From Sclerotinia nivalis (taxonomy: Eukaryota > Ascomycota > Leotiomycetes > Helotiales > Sclerotiniaceae), in the NCBI GenBank assembly GCA_029531795.1, contig JAPEIS010000005.1, positions 62,001 through 126,000 on the forward strand: 64,000 nt of DNA. The letters are read 5' to 3'. Positions within the stretch are counted from its first letter, which is position 1. Every line of letters starts with the position of its first letter. Below are positions 1 through 12,142 of this stretch, one piece after another. The position numbers were made by a program, and so were the translations under genes. The notes beneath the pieces are model-generated. The model did not search any database and had not been told where the DNA came from. It was given only the letters and a program-made list of their open reading frames with translations.

Positions 1-1194
1 AAACAGAAACTGGAAAGTTGGGCTCCAAACTCGTCGGTATCGTTACAAACAGAGACATTCAATTCGAAGATGATGATAGCGCCACCGTCGCAAGTGTCAT
101 GGTCACCGACTTGGTCACTGCTTCATATGGTACTGAATTGGTTGAGGCGAACGCAATCCTCGCAAAGTCTAAGAAGGGAAAGCTTCCAATCGTTGACAAG
201 AACGGAAACCTTGTTTCCATGATTTCCCGATCCGATTTGAACAAAAACATACATTACCCATTAGCTTCCAAACTTCCAGATTCCAAGCAATTGATCTGCG
301 CTGCTGCAATCGGCACAAGACCCGAAGATAAAATTCGTCTTCAAAAGTTGGTCGACGCTCAATTGGATATTGTTATCCTTGACAGCAGTCAAGGTAACAG
401 CATGTATCAAATTGAAATGGTCAAGTATATCAAGGAGAAATACCCTGATCTTGACGTCATTGGAGGTAATGTTGTTACCCGTGAGCAAGCTGCTTCATTG
501 ATCGCCGCGGGTGTTGATGGTTTGAGAATTGGAATGGGTAGTGGAAGTGCTTGTATCACTCAAGAAGTTATGGCTGTCGGTAGACCACAAGCAGCTGCTG
601 TCTATAACGTCGCCTCATTCGCTGCTCGCTTTGGCGTCCCATGCATGGCTGATGGTGGTATACAAAATGTTGGTCACATTGTCAAGGGTCTTGCTCTTGG
701 TGCTACCACTATCATGATGGGTGGTCTATTGGCCGGTACTACTGAATCCCCTGGTACTTCATTTGTCAGCCGTGAGGGTAAACTCGTCAAAGCATACCGT
801 GGTATGGGTTCCATCGATGCTATGCAAGACAAGAAGGCTGGCTCTGGTGCCAAGGACAGCCAAAAGAGCAACGCTGGAACTGCCAGATATTTCTCCGAGG
901 GCGATAGTGTTCTCGTCGCTCAGGGTGTATCTGGTGCCGTCGCCCACAGAGGGTATGATGTCCATTAACATAATTCCGTTCCTAATGCTAACTTCTCATA
1001 GTTCCGTCACCAAGTTTGTTCCATATCTCGCTGCGGGTCTGAAACACTCTCTCCAGGATTGCGGACAAATGAGTCTTAAAGCTCTTCACGAGGCTGTTGA
1101 GAACGGTACTACACGTTTCGAATTGAGAACCGCAAGTGCTCAACTCGAGGGTGGTGTAAACATGGAGAGTTACGAGAAGAAGCTTTATGCATGA
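1..1194 (+). CDS. Inosine-5'-monophosphate dehydrogenase, 3' part
   Basis: The enzyme oxidises IMP to XMP with NAD+, the rate-limiting step of guanine nucleotide synthesis in the cytosol. The 5' end lies outside the window: the frame is open from base 3 and the first visible residues ([14 protein letters not shown]) are already inside the second CBS domain. The catalytic loop [11 protein letters not shown] carries the active-site Cys, and the flap region [10 protein letters not shown] follows. An intron at 953-1001 (49 nt, branch site TGCTAAC) splits the Gly codon of AHRG|SVTKF. Exons are <1-952 and 1002-1194, stop TGA at 1192-1194. The C-terminal end (ESYEKKLYA) is ordinary for the family. 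The identification is firm; nothing indicates a drug-resistant paralogue. Confidence 0.96.
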
Positions 1195-3852
1195 TGTTCT
1201 TAGATTATGGTTTATGAGGAGCATGAGTATGGCATCTGCTCATCTGGGTGGGCATCTGAATCTACGGAGTTTACGTGGCGTTTCAAGTGGGACTAAAATA
1301 TTGAGGCTAAGGGTGGAGAAAGAATAAAATACATTGCAACCGCACATTGCCAATGCCATTAATCGTGTGTGATAATGAACTGCCGTTGATACCTATGCTA
1401 TGATATTACCTAGCATTAGATACATCACTTCCTCGCTTGGGAAACAAATATTGTTTGGTAAAACCTACATCAGACGACCCTTTGAACCTTTCTATCCGAT
1501 CCCAATGCCAATGGACTGTGATGCTTTTTAACTTGCTCCAACCACAATGACGGCAGCATGTTCGGAGGGAAAATTGTGTGTATTACGGAATAGGAAACTA
1601 TCTTTTTCTGTATTTATAGAGAAGTTCTGTGCAAGAACATAATATCTGGCAAGCCCAAGATTTGCAGCATCCGAATTAGTCCATGATCGTCGTGGGAGTT
1701 GTGGAATGTGTCTGCTCAGATACATACCCTGGAAGATCTTTGATTTAAAATCTTTCAACATCAAGGAACGCACGTCGGCAGCTTCGAGGCCGTATCACGT
1801 CTTTCTAGCACATCGTCTCGCAGAATAAATATGTACCTCGCCACGATTGTTGACGTATCATCTGGAACAAACATGTGAACCGGCTGGGGCCTATCGATCA
1901 AGATTTCGTCATGAAATTCATCTGCGTAATCCTGATCCATTTCCTCCTGCCCAAAACCTCACACGCTAGCAAGATCCCACATCCGGGATACATATTATGT
2001 TTCCAAGACCACAATCGTAATAAATGGATCGCTTGTCCTGCAAAAAAAGCATGATGTTGCTGGTTCCTGTGTCATCCACAAGGTACGGGTATGTGCTCCC
2101 CAGGTGTGACTTGTTGCCTTCAAATTCTTAAGGGAATGGTTGGCAGAAACGAGAAATCGGTTCCATGGAACAGTACCATCCCCTCTGCTCTCTTTCCTTT
2201 GCACTCTTTACCCTTGTCACCGTTTCTTTCTGGTGTCCGGATCACTACAAACTGACTTACAGATGCCGGAAATTCGGGCATTTTCAAGTCATCCTGCGCG
2301 CGGATCAGAATAAGAAGATATGTGGAAGTAATTTGGGACATTAAGTCCCTATATACATCCTTGATGCTGTGTAGACTTTGCTATTTCTCCTTTGGATATC
2401 ATTTTTGCAAGGTTCGAGAAGTGACCATTCTCAAAATCGCGAAGAGATATCGAGATGGAGGATTCCGGAAACAGTGTTTCGTTATCCTTGAATTGGATGG
2501 CTATGGCGAGGCTGAGTTGAGAAGTAAGTTGATAACTTGTGGATTGGTTTCGATGGTAGTGGAGAGGTCCAAGACGTTTCTGGGCAAATTTTCTGAGGGT
2601 GATGCAGGTTTAGATACTTGGAGATTCGAGTTTCTCACATATCAATAGCTATGGAGAAGCAAAAAGAAAGGGTCGTGACTTAAAGTAGCCATCCGACAAC
2701 ACTCACTGCACAGTAATACCCATAAATGCATACTGTATCCTAGTGAACTGACTCGGAGGATTGGCCATAAAGGATTAGCCCGAACTCGAACCCAAAAGAC
2801 AGTTCCGTAGCTTGCAAGCTCATGGATGACAAATCGACTTGTCCACAACCTCCTCCTGAAGATCCGAGGACCGAAAGAAGCAAGCCCCGAGTTCCTTCTT
2901 CGCTTAGGCTGCGATTCTGCGGTACTGTGACTAGGTTTTGATTCTCAGCATGCCGATTTGAGATGTTGACTATTTCATTGCGAATTTTTTTGGCGAAGAT
3001 TTTACTCACAATGCCGTGGGATAAGATATCTGTGTTCTCTCATTTTATTTTGTGACGGGTTTTCGATTGTAAGCAGTCAACCAGAAAACAAACAATGAGC
3101 TGAGAAGGTGAATACATCATAGCAGCTGTGATATCACTATCTACTATTTGCCCTTTTCCCCGCAAGAACTTTCATCTGAGAAGTATGATGTGGAAGGCTA
3201 TCAAGATCCGAAGATTCGAGGTTTTGGATGGATATAAAGCACAAGATGATGATGGGTTGATGTTCCAATGCACCCACATCGCGCACATCCAGCAATGTGA
3301 TTTATCTTTCCGCATGCTCTAGCATGCTCTAGCATCTTGTCTAACTCTTCAAAAATTAAAAATGAATAAAAGTCTAAGTGCCCATCTTCTCTTTCCCCCT
3401 CCCCCCCCCTTCCCTATCTTTCTGACCGGAAAAGTCATTCTCCTCACGTTGAAAGGCGTTACTATTTGAGGTACCCGAAGCTCTTGTGTCTCTTAGAAGC
3501 TATCTTCAATCTTTCAATCTTCCTTCTAGAAATTGGAACTAAATTGTTGCTGATCGTGTATCTTCGTCAAACTTTGGACCATGGTATCATCGAAAATGAT
3601 ACAGCAATAAATCCATCCACCCACTCATGAAGCATCCAAGGATAAGTTCAACATGAGAGTACCTACTAACCTTTGCTCTCCAAATTTTGCCATTCCAGCA
3701 CTAGAGTGAGTATCAATCGGTAAAAATTCACTGGCATGTAAATAGACACGACGTGCACCTTTCATCGAACCCACTCTTTTTCAATTATGATACGATCGAA
3801 CCAGGCACCTCTTTCAATTCTACTCTCGTATCTTTCTTATTAAGACAGACAT
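1195..3852. other. Intergenic stretch, no supported gene
   Basis: About 2.7 kb with only short open frames on both strands, none with a recognisable domain or a coherent set of splice sites. A C-rich homopolymer run lies near 3399-3409. Frames at 1528-1773 and 2740-3009 (minus) and 2322-2648 (plus) are the longest, but I see no family signature. Remnants of an old gene cannot be excluded. Confidence 0.5.
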
Positions 3853-6010
3853 CTAATGCCAACATAAATTTCCATTCTCATCTGAAATAGCATCATTACT
3901 AACCACACTAGCAACCTCACTTCCTACTTCAGTCTTAGTCCAGAACAACGAGCAATGATCAGTCGCATGCTTGATACCCAATAATCTATCATAGTTCGCC
4001 CCATAGAAATTGTGTTACTAATCTAGCTCCTCGATATCACACTCGCCAGATATGCTCCGGAATCCGGAGTGACGGCTTTCCAACCAAGTTGCAATTCGCT
4101 GAGTTTGGCGCGAGCAGATGCCATAGTGGTGAAATTGGTGGGATCCGTCCATGTACCTTGCATGGTATGTAGAGTAGTATTTCTCCAGGCGGGGAGAACG
4201 GCATTATCGACTCCTGCGACATTTGGTGCGTTGATATTGAACCCGACGAGTAATGAAGCATTGTATCTCGCTGAGCCTGACCAAGCGTCAAATGTTGCGT
4301 TGAATGTTGCCCCATCCTCGAGATATTCTTGTAAGAAGAGACGGGAACCAACAATGGCGTCATCAGAACCAACAGTTTCTTGGGCAAAAGATTCGTCCCA
4401 TCCTTCATGTAGAGTATCATAGGAATTATATACTGGTGTGAAATCTATGCCGAGCGCAGTGAGATTTGCGAACCAAGGCGACAATAAGGCTTCAGTTTCT
4501 GCTTGGGTGTGATTTAGAGCCCAGAATGAGGACATTATGAAATAGTCTACTCCGAACGCTGCAGGAGGGGAATTAGAGAAATAGCTGTTTACACTGGCCT
4601 TGTTGAAGGTGATAAAATTCTCCCAATAAGCCGTGCGCCGAGCCAGAAATCATCAGCTGTGACGTTGCCTCCGGATGTGAATGTAAAGGTTACGACTGTG
4701 ACTGGGGTCGTAGGGTAAGCTTTAATTGTGAGAGATGTCGCAACACCCCATGATGCTGGTCCGCCTCCGCGCAAGGCCCAGAAAATATCGGCATTTTCAG
4801 TTGAAGAAGTGGTAACAAATCAATCATCAGCTGTAACAATACGAGCAGAAATTACCTGATCTGCAGCCAAACCGTACACAGAAGTCATAGGCCCGTGCCC
4901 TCCACCTTGAATCTATCCTCCAAGGACTCCGACATCCTTGCCTTCACCAGCGACAACAACCAATCCCTCTTCACTAGCCGCCTTCATGATATCTGTACCA
5001 ACAACACCAGTTCCAGATGTAAAAGCAGGCCCAGTATAAGGAAAGTCCGCATCAGTAAACTCAGCAGCCTCATATCTAATATCCTGCAACCAATGGGTCC
5101 AAACACTCAGTACACCTGCTCCACCAGATTTACCAGAAAACTCATGCCCCGTGTTCTTGACCACGAATCTAATCCCAGTATTTCTTGCAAAATTGTCGGC
5201 AAGTTATATTTGTGCGACATTCGTGGCATTGACCGAGTAAGCTGGATAACCGCCAAGTGTACAGGTTGCTGTTGGGTCCGTGGTCGGCACGCAGGTTAGA
5301 CCTTGATAAATTGGGGACATCATGGAAGTGGGGTCCGCTTCGTGCATGGTAGAGTTAGTCCAGTTTTCTGTGACGGAGGCACATGTATCTGCGTCCTATT
5401 GGCATGGTTAGCATTACATCATCTACATGATTGATTCTCTCAATGATAGGTATTCTAACCGGAGAACCGATCCATTGTCAAATGTAGACTCGAACGTTGA
5501 ACAGTGACGCCCCTTAGCCAACCACTTGAGGCTTTCCACATTTCTGAACAATTTGAAATTGAGGTAAACTCACATAATTCCAGTTATTGTAACAGCTCGA
5601 TGCGATCGGTATGGTTTTGATCAATGCGCCACCAAGTAGATCATTCAAGATATCCCAAACACCATCCGCAGGCCAAGCCGCATCTCCAGGAAAGACTTAA
5701 CATGCGGATCGTGAGGCAGCGATGGTTGATGCGTCTGCAGTAGAAGCATTTACAAATGCAAACATCGCTTGCATTGAAGCATTGAGTTGTGCAAGATTTG
5801 AAGCTCCAATTGAACGGTCTCAGAATCAAAGAGCCGTCCAGTAGGTGTCACTATGGATGCAGCCGCGGTGAGTGAGGTCAGAGGAGCTACCGTTGAAGTC
5901 GCTGCGGAAGTTGCTGCTGAAGAAGTACCATTATCTTGTCTGCCGGCATTTCTACCAGCAACGAGAAGAGCATTTAGAAAAATTAGGTTGTAAAGAAGAC
6001 AAGACTTTAT
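3853..6010 (-). pseudogene. Decayed secreted FAD-linked oxidase (PCMH/BBE type)
   Basis: Fragments of one protein of the berberine-bridge/6-hydroxynicotine-oxidase family can be followed over 2.1 kb. The N-terminus is signal-peptide-like; KNTGHEFSGKSGG is the PCMH FAD-binding loop; IQGGGHGP and FWALRGGGPASWGV are further hallmarks; the C-terminal frame ends FYGANYDRLLGIK...NLCWH at 3853. The gene is broken many times. The expected start codon reads ATA (6008-6010). In-frame stops lie at 5697-5699, 4913-4915, 4820-4822, 4018-4020 and 4015-4017. The frame shifts near 5820, near 4635 and near 4060. At least one genuine intron lies near 5570 (donor GTGAGT). Most stops fit one-base transitions from Gln, Arg or Trp codons. 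No intact product is possible. Such oxidases normally act on sugars or secondary metabolites; the original substrate cannot be inferred. Confidence 0.85.
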
Positions 6011-7455
6011 CTTGACCTCGATTCCTCTGATGATCTAAGGTAGGACAATCGAAAGAATGGAGGTATATTTAACGAAGACTACGAAAGCCATAAAGCAAAA
6101 GAAAAGACGTCCGATTTCTCGGGATCAACTTGCCGTTTTCATAGTAAGGACAAAATTCGACATTGAGTTCAAATACTAGAGCAATGCATATGTGGGTTAT
6201 CACGATATATGGAGTAGTCGTTCCATCCTTGGTAATGGTAAAGACCAAATTGAGATAGGACGCCTCATACCATAACAAGAAACGTTGAAAATAATCGGCG
6301 GATGTCCGAGAAGTAAAGAATTTGTGCGAATGGGTTGTAGTCATAGATGAAAGGTTGTGTTTGCTCGACGGTGTTGTTTACCTTAATGGAGGGAAGAGGG
6401 GCGAGCGATTAACGAACATGGGTATGCGGAGCTAAAGGTATTCATTCGGTATGATAGCCGTGAGCACCTTAAAGTTCGCAGAGTCGAAACCTGGAGACGG
6501 ATACGTGTCCGCTCATGTTGGAAATATTTCCTCTCATCGATGCAAGTATGGTAAAATAGGATGGTCCTAAGCATACTATTTGGTCTCGATTGTTTGTTGT
6601 TCCGTTTCGACTCTGAAAAGAGGTGCACGTAAAAGATGCAGAAATAGAAAAGAGGACGCTGAAAGATGGAGCTGAAGAGAGCCAACAGGTATATATTGGA
6701 CCCAAGATATTGAGGAGATGTTTTGAAAATAAGCACATGTGCAATTGATTTGGTTCCCAATCATGCAGAGGAGATTGAAATATCATCAAATGCTTCCAAC
6801 ACAACGCCCTTCCGTTCATCTATTCTTCTTTGGATACTCTTTGGATAACTCACCTAGCTCAATTAATTTGAGGCAACAATTTTAGACTTGCTTTGCCTTT
6901 TTAGAGCCATGGACGCTGGCCGGTTAATGATCTGATCGTTATTGAGTTTTGATTTGTTGGAATCTTTCCCGGATTCCTTCCTAGCACGCCCAAAAGTGCT
7001 GTTAGTCCGTAATGACTTTGCCGCGGACGTGCGAAGTAGTATGTAGCACCTACACAGTACCCTGAAATCTGCTAAGATGTCAATTTTAGCTTATCTCCCA
7101 TCTTTAAATCACGCCAAGCAGCGGGCCCAATCCCCCGAAAACAAAACAATTTCTTTCAGGGGACCGGACTACGGGATAGTGGATGTAAGTCTTACTAGTC
7201 TCGGGCTCCCCAGCTGGCCAAGTTCAACGTTCTTTGCATGGTTCATGAATTTTAGTTCATCAGCTCGAACCTACTATCCCAAAACCCGGCTGGTGGAGGA
7301 GGTTATTAGTTTGATGACTTTGCACTATCTAATTTTTCAAGGTGGATTATATTGCCCCAATTGCGGCATCAACAGTCACTAGCTTTTGACGAACATTCTT
7401 AGATGCATTCAGATGTCTGGACTCTGGAGACGGTTATACACCGCCATATTACCAG
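6011..7455. other. Intergenic stretch, no supported gene
   Basis: Open frames of 60-125 codons overlap one another on the minus strand at 6069-6819, and one of 101 codons lies at 7077-7382 (plus). None shows a recognisable domain, a signal peptide or a plausible intron chain. I treat them as chance frames. Confidence 0.45.
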
Positions 7456-7597
7456 TTCACCTGCCAACTGAATGGCTGAGCAAACTTCCTCTTTTCAAGG
7501 GCATTCCTAGCTTTAACTACCCTATAGAGGCGTATATGGGCTTCAGATTTCAGTAGCAATAAGGTGGCATTCACAGACCGTTCAGTTGGCAGGTGAA
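7456..7597. mobile_element. MITE-like element with 20-bp inverted ends
   Basis: The 142-bp segment starts with TTCACCTGCCAACTGAATGG (7456-7475) and ends with its reverse complement, one mismatch (7578-7597). It has no coding capacity. The core CCAACTGAACGG also forms the ends of the element at 31119-31339, so this is a small non-autonomous family. No clear target-site duplication is visible. The size and structure fit a miniature inverted-repeat transposable element; the superfamily is unknown. Confidence 0.65.
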
Positions 7598-8488
7598 ACC
7601 TTCTATTGATATCGGAACAAAGAAAAAAAGGGAAAAAAAAAGGGAAAGGGGAAGGAAAAGCAAACTCAATCAGCTTCCGTTTTCTACTTGGGATCGTTTT
7701 GGACCACCTACAGAACCGCTAAACGGAATTTCGCCTGGATTGTGGGATTAGCACGGGAATTGTAAGACTTACTAATCTATCTGTCAGGGCTTCAGGGCAG
7801 ATCCATCCTATCACCCAGCTAATTCTTCTTCTCCAATTATGCCTGTCACCAAACTAACCATTCCGCCCAAGTTGGGCCATTTCCTTGTTGCAATTATCAC
7901 CGCCATCTTTGGTTGATGCATACACAAATTCAATCGCCTTATTTTACGAACTATGCAAATCATCTGGCTAAGAACCTTTGATTCAAACCCCCAGTACATG
8001 GTTATCTCAATCATGCATGCCAATTACTACTTCGTTCTGACCCAGGCAAACGAATTGTTGTTATGTACCTTTTCAGTTGGATTGGGCCCAATTTGCTCTC
8101 TCTTTTTGACAAGCTTTTCGGTGGAATCGCTGCTCCCCTTCTGTGGAGCTTTTGTCAGACGTCAAGGGGTTTGAACTGCATATTCCACTTCCCCGGCACA
8201 CACCCCTGATAGCATCGACCGTCTTGGACCTCATTCTCTAGGAACTAGAAAATTAGAATATCAGTCTTTTTCGATGCCTAAAAACAAAGGGTATTGTTTT
8301 GAAGAAACCCAAATGGGTTAAGTGAACTATTCCATACGCGAAGGAGCGAATATGTGAGCTACATTCAGACACCCGTATACAATATCAATCATCGCTTCTG
8401 AACCTTAGTTCCCAAACAAATTGAAAGCTTGATGAACACTTAAGCCTGGTGAAGTGCCTTTTGAAAGGTGCCGTCGTCGTCTCTGAGA
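7598..8488. other. Intergenic stretch upstream of the rhodopsin-like gene
   Basis: A purine-rich run (AAAAAAAGGGAAAAAAAAAG-like) lies near 7622-7660. The open frames at 7811-8174 are short and featureless. This stretch probably contains the promoter of the gene starting at 8489, but no specific site stands out. Confidence 0.4.
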
Positions 8489-10113
8489 ATGGTCAAGCAA
8501 TTGAACACCGCATGTTTGATTATTATCATTACTATTGAAGTTATCGGCTCGATATTCTGCTTTGGGCGCCTAGCCTCAAGGATAGTATCTAAACCACAGT
8601 GGAAGGGACTGATGATGTGGAGTGAGTCTTCTGAAAGTCTATCAACTTGCTTGATTGCTAAAAGATTTAGGTGATATCTGTATGATTATTGCTTGGGTAA
8701 GATATGTGAAAGGTCAAGGCTTGTTGCCCGGGATGAATGCTGAGGCGGATGCAGGGCTTTTCAGTTGTGGAAACTGTTGCTATATACGGACGTGAGTGCC
8801 TCTTTCCCGCAGAATTTGTCTATCTATAGAGTCTCTATATTCGCGACTTTTTTCTACATAAACGAAAACTTCATTCCCGAGACATTTTTTTTCCACGAAG
8901 TTGTGGAAGAGCACAGTCAGCTCTGTCTACTCGACGAGGCCCAGTTCCAAGCCAGGCTAACCTAAGTACCAGTTACATCGTACGCCAAATATGGCTACAA
9001 GACATCAGATCTTGTCCAATTTACGATTGATATACCGACTGAAATGAAATGGGCAATGTTCGATTCCCTTTGCTATAATCCGATCCTCGCCTTTGTCAAG
9101 GCCTCCATGATTCTCCTGTATCTTCGACTTAGGGGATTGAGACAATCAGTTCGATATGCCTCATATGCACTCTTATTCATCAATTTCGCCCTCATGATCG
9201 CTATCTTTTTTGTCGATATGTTTCAATGTGTACCCTTTTCATATAACTTCTACTCGATGGAGATGGATTTGGCGGCTCAGATTAAAGCAGATGCGACAGA
9301 CCCGGGAATTGGACCTTATGGGCCTGTAACATCTGGATTCAAAGATGGGAAATATGTGACTGGTGGGAGCTGCATCAATAGTATCAATTTCATCTTGATT
9401 ACTGCTGGTCTTACTATTTTTACGGACTTGTTGGTTCTATGCATTCCAATCTACATGGTAAAGGATCTGAAAATCAGCCCACCAAAAAAGATTGCAGCAA
9501 TTTTTATTTTATGCATGGGCTTAGGGTATGTAATTATCGTGCCTTTTTTTGTGTTTCTTTACGAGCAACAACTAACATTTGTTTTGCTAGAATTACTGCT
9601 GTCGGTATCTGTCGTCTTCAATTCACTTATCGTGCATTGCATCCCAATGTCTCTGACCCAGGATTGAACGTTAACAGCACCATATCTCAAATTGAGACGG
9701 GCCTTGCGTTAGTTATTGGATGCGTCCCAGATCTTCTGCCTCTCGTCCGTCTGCTCATCCCTGGCTTCTTGAACTTTGCGACTAGAAAATCAACCCACGC
9801 AGCTCAATATCCTTATCTTCGAACCTTGGGTTCCAAGAAGACATTGCGAGGCCAAAACGCGAAAGACGGCAACATACTCTACGAAGGACATGGACTAGAT
9901 GATCTAAAGTTACGTCCCGACAACGGGCTGGTGCAATGCGAAATACAAGTTAGAGGCGCCGCGAGTACCGATAGCTTGACCAGTAGTCAAATAGAAATGT
10001 TTGACAAAAACATAGATGACAATTTGGAGTCGATGACAATTATCAAGACAATTCATTTTTCTGTTGAGGAATCAGACCTAAATGATCCAAGGAAGACTTG
10101 GAGTAATTTTTGA
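8489..10113 (+). CDS. Seven-helix integral membrane protein, fungal rhodopsin-like/PTH11-related
   Basis: Assembled exons are 8489-8621, 8671-8696, 8755-8791, 8973-9525 and 9591-10113 (423 aa); all phases agree. The start is the ATG at 8489; an upstream in-frame GTG at 8468 is not needed. Seven hydrophobic segments can be counted: ACLIIIITIEVIG, DICMIIAWGF...VAIYG, ILAFVKASMILLYL, LLFINFALMIAIFF, ILITAGLTIFTDLLVL, AAIFILCMGLGITAVG and LALVIGCVPDLLPLV. A hydrophilic tail of about 120 residues follows. The WSD...AW motif between helices 1 and 2 and Cys residues in the outer loops are typical of the fungal rhodopsin-domain family (Pfam Fung_rhodopsin), which includes PTH11-like receptors but not retinal-binding opsins. 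Intron 3 (181 nt) is longer than the others and its acceptor is the least certain junction. Function is likely signalling or surface sensing; the ligand is unknown. Confidence 0.82.
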
Positions 10114-10267
10114 TTTAATCAGAGCCATTACTTTGGGACATCTTTATTTTGGTCAATTGTGGGTGGCGTCAAAAGGATAATGGGCAGGATGGTCCAATGG
10201 TTGTTGCAACAGATCTATGGTATACAGTGGTCATCTCGCCTCAAAGAGCATACGGGGTTATATCAGT

Positions 10268-10682
10268 CTGGGGTATGCATATTAGACTGTAAAGGCATCT
10301 ATTTACTTCTTGTGCTACCTCAAAATTCCTGTACAACTTCAAACACCGTTCGGAAAGAAATCCCACCATTAGAGGTAATGGTTCGCAACATTACCCCAAA
10401 GTTTCTACTGTCAGATGCGGGGAGCTACATACAACTGCATGTGAGGCTGGCTTGGCATATATAAGAGGACCAACGACCAGATATTTACAAAGCCCACAAC
10501 TTAGAAGTTTCCCTAATGTAATAGATTTTTGCGCCTTCTGGAAGAATATTTCAAACGCAACATGGAGCAACAAATTCCGTTCGTCAACGCTTTTACCCCG
10601 CATTCAATATTTGGTCAAGTTTCTGAGGCCCTGGACAAGCAAAAGATACCCGGGGTGAAATATCTCTCCAAAGGTTATAAAA
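10268..10682 (+). promoter_or_regulatory. Upstream region of the GH28 gene: TATA box and CreA-like sites
   Basis: A TATAAAA sequence at 10676-10682 lies about 93 bp before the ATG at 10775. Three matches to the carbon-catabolite repressor CreA/Cre1 consensus SYGGRG lie upstream: CTGGGG (10268-10273), GCGGGG (10417-10422) and CCGGGG (10650-10655). Carbon repression of pectinases is established in ascomycetes; that these particular sites are bound is inference. The consensus is short, so some matches may be chance. Confidence 0.4.
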
Positions 10683-10774
10683 TGCATCTGTTTTGGAGGA
10701 TAAGAAAATGTGTCTCGAAAATTCATTCCTAGGAACTCATTAGTCTTCTCATTCTCACTTCCAACATTGGCACA

Positions 10775-12142
10775 ATGTTGTTGGGAATCTTGGGATTTAT
10801 CATCGCAATATCTTCATTGGTTGGCCCGTCTCATGCCGTGAATGGCAATGGCCAAGGGCAAACCAGAACCTGCACAATCCCCTCAAAATACAAGTCCTCA
10901 AACGGAACAGCCGACGACTCACCAGCTGTCGCTGCTGCATTTGCAAAATGCTCCTCAAACTCAATTGTTGAATTCAAGAAGGGGGTTGACTATAACATAT
11001 TCAACTCAACATCCGCGAAGAACTTGTCAAGTGTGGTCATTCGTCAACAAGGCAACCTTCACCTCCCTCAGAATATCACCTATATCCAAGACCTCGTCAC
11101 AACTTCCAATGCACTTACATATAGTACCGCTTTATACTGGTTCGCATTTGCCGGTCCTAAGATTCAGTATGAGGGGTCAAAAGATGTCACCACAGGGTGG
11201 ATAAATTCGTATGGCCAAGCATGGTGGGACGCTAATCCTGTGAACGGAACTGGACTTGCCAATCGACCACATCTTTTTCAACTGAATACCACAAACGGCA
11301 GTATGAACTATTTCAAATCTCGAAAACCGATAGCATGGAATGTGCAGCTCTTAGGAAGTAATATTCGGGTCAAAAACAGCATCATTGACTCGTTTTCTGA
11401 AACTGGCGGCTTCCCATTCAATACCGATGGATTCGGTGCCACAGCTACCAATGTTCACATTTCGGACTCTATTATCTACAATGGAGACGATGCATGCGCC
11501 GTGCAATCTGGCTCTCACAACGTTGTCTTCGAGAGAGCAACGATTGGGTATCAATCTCATGGTTTATCCATTGGATCCCTTGGACAAAATCAAGCTTCGT
11601 TTGCCAACGTGTCGAACATTTACTCCCGTGATGTGACATTTATCGATGCTGTCTATGCTGCTCGATTCAAGAGCTGGGCTGGAGGTCAAGGGATCGCAAA
11701 GAATATTACATGGGAGGATATTCGCGTATATAATGTTTCATTTCCGATTTTCGTCACCCAAACATACTACAACCAAGGAAATAACGCGACTCAGCTTGAG
11801 CCTGGGCAGATACGTGGGCGTCCTAATAACGCAAGCGTGAATATGGGGGATTTCACTTGGAAGAACTTTCGAGGAACAGTGAATACCTTCAAGCCGGGTG
11901 ATGGATCTTGTGTTACAGATCCGTGCTGGTATGATGTTGGACTGCCCAATTTGCAAAGGACGGAAACTATTATCCTTGAATGTAACACGCAGAGTTCTTG
12001 TAGAAACTTTAATTTGGTTGATATAGAGATCTATCCCCAGGATTATAGGAACCCGACGGTGGTCTGTATTAACGCTACGAGCGCGTTGAATCCCGGTTTG
12101 GGAATCAATTGTGTGAATGGAACGTTTTCTCCTTTGAGTTAA
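10775..12142 (+). CDS. Secreted GH28 pectinase, exo-polygalacturonase/exo-rhamnogalacturonase type
   Basis: This intronless 455-aa protein has a signal peptide (residues 1-21, ending SHA) and a beta-helix GH28 domain. Catalytic motifs are readable: FPFNTDGFG (first Asp, residue 218), NGDDACAVQSG (DD 238-239), SHGLSIGSLG (His 262) and ARFKSW (Arg 297/Lys 299), equivalents of NTD, DD, GHG and RIK. GH28 enzymes hydrolyse galacturonosyl or rhamnosyl linkages of pectin by inversion. The insertion-rich N-terminal half and the SHG rather than GHG motif favour exo-acting members over endopolygalacturonases. Many N-x-S/T sequons suggest glycosylation. It lies between a membrane protein and an AA9 enzyme, both on the same strand. 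Substrate specificity cannot be settled from sequence alone. Confidence 0.92.
   Translation: MLLGILGFIIAISSLVGPSHAVNGNGQGQTRTCTIPSKYKSSNGTADDSPAVAAAFAKCSSNSIVEFKKGVDYNIFNSTSAKNLSSVVIRQQGNLHLPQNITYIQDLVTTSNALTYSTALYWFAFAGPKIQYEGSKDVTTGWINSYGQAWWDANPVNGTGLANRPHLFQLNTTNGSMNYFKSRKPIAWNVQLLGSNIRVKNSIIDSFSETGGFPFNTDGFGATATNVHISDSIIYNGDDACAVQSGSHNVVFERATIGYQSHGLSIGSLGQNQASFANVSNIYSRDVTFIDAVYAARFKSWAGGQGIAKNITWEDIRVYNVSFPIFVTQTYYNQGNNATQLEPGQIRGRPNNASVNMGDFTWKNFRGTVNTFKPGDGSCVTDPCWYDVGLPNLQRTETIILECNTQSSCRNFNLVDIEIYPQDYRNPTVVCINATSALNPGLGINCVNGTFSPLS

Noticed and set aside
1528..3009. Several 70-108-codon frames on both strands after the IMP dehydrogenase
   Set aside because: They overlap on opposite strands, share no domain signature and do not join into a plausible spliced gene.
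6383..6819. Overlapping 116- and 125-codon minus-strand frames
   Set aside because: Composition looks random, the frames overlap each other, and no start context or family signal is seen.
7077..7382. 101-codon frame ending CPNCGINSH
   Set aside because: Only one Cys pair, no zinc-finger spacing and no continuation by splicing.
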